Assembly (NCBI GenBank): GCA_964510205.1
Contig: CAZEBW010000062.1
Location: forward strand, 1 to 21,582
Direction: 5' to 3'
From: CAZEBW01 sp964510205
GTDB lineage: Bacteria > Chloroflexota > Anaerolineae > VGOG01
DNA length: 21,582 nucleotides
Positions 19,861-21,582 of the stretch are shown one piece after another (position 1 is the first letter of the stretch; every line of letters starts with the position of its first letter). A model generated the notes under the pieces. The model was not told the DNA's origin, searched no databases, and saw only the letters and a list, made by a program, of their open reading frames with translations. The position numbers were made by a program, and so were the translations under genes.

Positions 19861-21138
19861 ATGTCCCAAACTACTCACTGTTTCACTGTCAGCCAAATCA
19901 ACAGCTACATCAAAGAGCTGTTCGAGACGGACTTCGTGCTTCAGGACCTGTGGATTGAGGGCGAGGTTTCCAATTTCTCTCGTTCAGCGGCGGGACACGC
20001 CTACTTCACGCTGAAAGATGAGGCCCCTTCGTCGTATTCACGTGATGTCACGGTAGCCAGCATTCGCTGTGTGATGTGGCGCTCGGTAGCCGAAAGACAA
20101 ACCTACCTTCCCCAAAACGGTGAGGCCGTTATCGCCCACGGCTACATCTCCGTCTACGAGGTTCAAGGCACTTATCAGCTCTACGTGGACGCCCTTCGGC
20201 CGGCGGGCCTGGGGACCCTGTATCTTGAGTTTGAGGCGCTTAAGAAACGATTGGAGGCCGAGGGTCTCTTTGCTCGTGAACGCAAACGGCCCTTGCCGCC
20301 CTTCCCCCGCTGCCTGGGCGTGGTCACCTCGCCCACGGCTGCCGCGCTCAGGGACATATTGAACGTCCTGAGCCGCCGCTATCCCCTGGTTGAAGTGATT
20401 CTCTCCCCCACCCTGGTGCAGGGGGACAAAGCGCCGCTGCAGATCGTGGCCGCTATCGAAGCCGTCAACGAGCACACAGATGCCGAAGCCATCATCGTGG
20501 CGCGGGGCGGCGGGTCGCTGGAGGAGCTGTGGGCCTTCAACGATGAGCGGGTGGCGCGGGCTATCTACGCATCGCGCCTGCCCGTGATCTCCGGCGTGGG
20601 CCACGAGACCGATTTCACCATCGCCGACTTCGTGGCCGATGCGCGGGCCCCCACCCCCTCGGCGGCGGCAGAGATCGCCGTGCCCGACCAAGCGGATCTG
20701 CAGGCAACGTTGACCCTCCGCCGCCACCGCTTAGTGGCCATCATGGAGAAGCAAATCGCCGAACGGCGCAGCGCTCTTGCCTCCCAAGGTCGTGCCCTCA
20801 ACCGACTATCGCCTCAAGCCAGCATCGCCAGCTATCGCCAGCGCATTGACGAGCTAACCCGCGCGGCCAGCGCAAGCCTGGCTCACCAGTTGGCCCTGCG
20901 GCGGGAGCGGCTGCAGGGTCACCTCCTGCGCCTGCGGAGCCTCAGCCCACTCGCCACCCTGGACAGAGGTTACTCCATAACTCGCCGGTTGAGAACAGGG
21001 GAGATCGTGAAGAGCGTGGATCAGGTGGCTGTTGGGGACCGAATCGAGACCCAGGTGAGTGATGGGAAGTTTGAGAGCGTAGTTCGTGAAACGTCAAACG
21101 TGAAACGTGAATCACGAGGCGAAGGAGAACTGAGGTGA
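19861..21138 (+). CDS. xseA: Exodeoxyribonuclease VII large subunit
   Basis: A 425-residue catalytic subunit of exonuclease VII, which with XseB degrades single-stranded DNA from both ends in the cytoplasm. Residues ~1-105 form the N-terminal OB-fold (FTVSQINSYIKELFE, LWIEGEVSNF, YFTLKD). The catalytic domain carries GVVTSPTAAALRDIL, ARGGGSLEELWAFNDE and GVGHETDFTIADFVAD with H248 and D251, then RAPTPSAAAE and a coiled-coil-rich segment to ~385. Start context is weak (AAGG 13 bases upstream), but the first residues match the family. Two oddities: about a dozen extra residues after FTLKDEA (around 60-71), and a C-terminus (~409-425) encoded by CGTGAAA heptamer repeats. Overlaps xseB by four bases. 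Confidence 0.94.
   Translation: MSQTTHCFTVSQINSYIKELFETDFVLQDLWIEGEVSNFSRSAAGHAYFTLKDEAPSSYSRDVTVASIRCVMWRSVAERQTYLPQNGEAVIAHGYISVYEVQGTYQLYVDALRPAGLGTLYLEFEALKKRLEAEGLFARERKRPLPPFPRCLGVVTSPTAAALRDILNVLSRRYPLVEVILSPTLVQGDKAPLQIVAAIEAVNEHTDAEAIIVARGGGSLEELWAFNDERVARAIYASRLPVISGVGHETDFTIADFVADARAPTPSAAAEIAVPDQADLQATLTLRRHRLVAIMEKQIAERRSALASQGRALNRLSPQASIASYRQRIDELTRAASASLAHQLALRRERLQGHLLRLRSLSPLATLDRGYSITRRLRTGEIVKSVDQVAVGDRIETQVSDGKFESVVRETSNVKRESRGEGELR
21085..21116. repeat. Heptamer tandem array at the 3' end of xseA
   Basis: In-register units CGTGAAA, CGTCAAA, CGTGAAA, CGTGAAT (21085-21112), then CACG. It is translated as the RETSNVKRES-like tail of XseA and ends just before the xseB ribosome binding site. 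Same family as 7418-7459 and 917-951. Confidence 0.75.
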
Positions 21139-21377
21139 ACAAGTTAGAGGACCTGACTTTCGAAGAGGCATTCAAAGAGCTAGAGGACACGGTGCACCAA
21201 TTGGAGGGGGGAGGGCTGACTCTGGATGAGTCCATCGCCCTCTTCGAACGGGGGACGAAGCTGGCCCAACACTGCGGCCAGAAGCTGGATGAGGCCGAGT
21301 TGAAAGTGAGCCAGTTGGCGTACTCGGACGAGGGGGGCCATAAGATAATCCCCTTTGAGGAAAGAGATGTATCGTGA
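21135..21377 (+). CDS. xseB: Exodeoxyribonuclease VII small subunit
   Basis: An 80-residue helical protein that binds several copies per XseA to form exonuclease VII. Typical landmarks are LTFEEAFKELEDTVHQLEGG, LTLDESIALFERGTKLAQHC and KLDEAELKVSQL. The GTG start at 21135 overlaps the xseA stop (GTGA), with AAGGAG seven bases upstream. Length is normal. Confidence 0.95.
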   Translation: MNKLEDLTFEEAFKELEDTVHQLEGGGLTLDESIALFERGTKLAQHCGQKLDEAELKVSQLAYSDEGGHKIIPFEERDVS

Positions 21378-21410
21378 GATCATCGGTGGGATAGTCCCCC
21401 GCCATGGGGC

Positions 21411-21496
21411 GTCGGAGTCCTGAACTTGTTCGGAGTGTCCTCACAACGGCGCCAACTTGCAGACGAGAAAACCCCCAACAAGTTGGGGACTCCTAC
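21411..21496. repeat. Pair of inverted 23-bp repeats downstream of xseB
   Basis: 21411-21433 (core GGAGTCC..AACTTGTT) and the reverse complement of 21474-21496 agree at 19 of 23 positions. The right copy contains the palindrome CCCCAAC-AA-GTTGGGG (21473-21488). No T-run follows closely. Nothing gene-like is visible from 21378 to the window end. Confidence 0.6.
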
Positions 21497-21582
21497 AAAA
21501 GAGGCGTTTTTCAACAGAATCAGGAGATGGTAGTCCCCCTCTTGGGTGTTGTTGATTGGCCCTCGGTCGCGGGAAGTCCTCC

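Overview
The window reads as chromosomal DNA of a GC-rich, probably anaerobic or facultative bacterium, most likely an uncultured member of the Chloroflexota (Anaerolineae-like). This placement is an inference. It rests on the gene set (DUF3417-type glucan phosphorylase, GH57-DUF3536, indolepyruvate oxidoreductase with an NDP-forming acyl-CoA synthetase, a bactofilin-like membrane protein) and on a very high density of short intergenic repeats. There is no rRNA or other phylogenetic marker to confirm it.

Layout. 1-574: an AT-richer 3' part of a DNA methyltransferase lacking its N-terminal half. 575-975: a gene-free stretch with a terminator and a good sigma70-type promoter. 976-3293 (+): a two-gene operon of class III aminotransferase and D-2-hydroxyacid dehydrogenase. 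3354-11414 (-): a glycogen/alpha-glucan block read in the order glgA, malQ, rpe, glgP, GH57. 11449-12197 (-): a HEPN/nucleotidyltransferase toxin-antitoxin-like pair with its own promoter, immediately upstream of glgA. 12339-17030 (-): an operon iorA-iorB-acyl-CoA synthetase (NDP-forming), ending in an intrinsic terminator. 17260-17934 (+): a LysE/RhtB-type exporter divergent from iorA, the two starts sharing a 229-bp region with opposing promoters. 17935-18283: a hairpin-rich gene-free stretch. 18284-19630 (+): a bactofilin-like beta-helix membrane protein. 19861-21377 (+): xseA-xseB, exonuclease VII. The last 205 bases hold only repeats.

How the genes work together. The glucan block can build (GlgA), rearrange (MalQ, possibly GH57) and phosphorolyse (GlgP) storage glucan; ADP-glucose pyrophosphorylase and a classical branching enzyme are not in the window. 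The IorA/IorB/synthetase operon forms a plausible catabolic line: aryl 2-oxoacids are oxidatively decarboxylated to aryl-acyl-CoA, which the synthetase converts to the acid while making ATP. IorA lacks the C-terminal ferredoxin-like domain usual for the family.

The most unusual feature is repeat DNA that has entered genes. Heptamer arrays (about CGYRAMA), octamer arrays (about GAGGYAAY), a 21-bp tandem repeat and C/G-run palindromes occur at gene junctions and inside coding regions. They supply stop and start codons, C-termini (GH57, Rpe, XseA), an N-terminus (dehydrogenase) and internal peptide insertions (dehydrogenase, GlgA, and MalQ twice).
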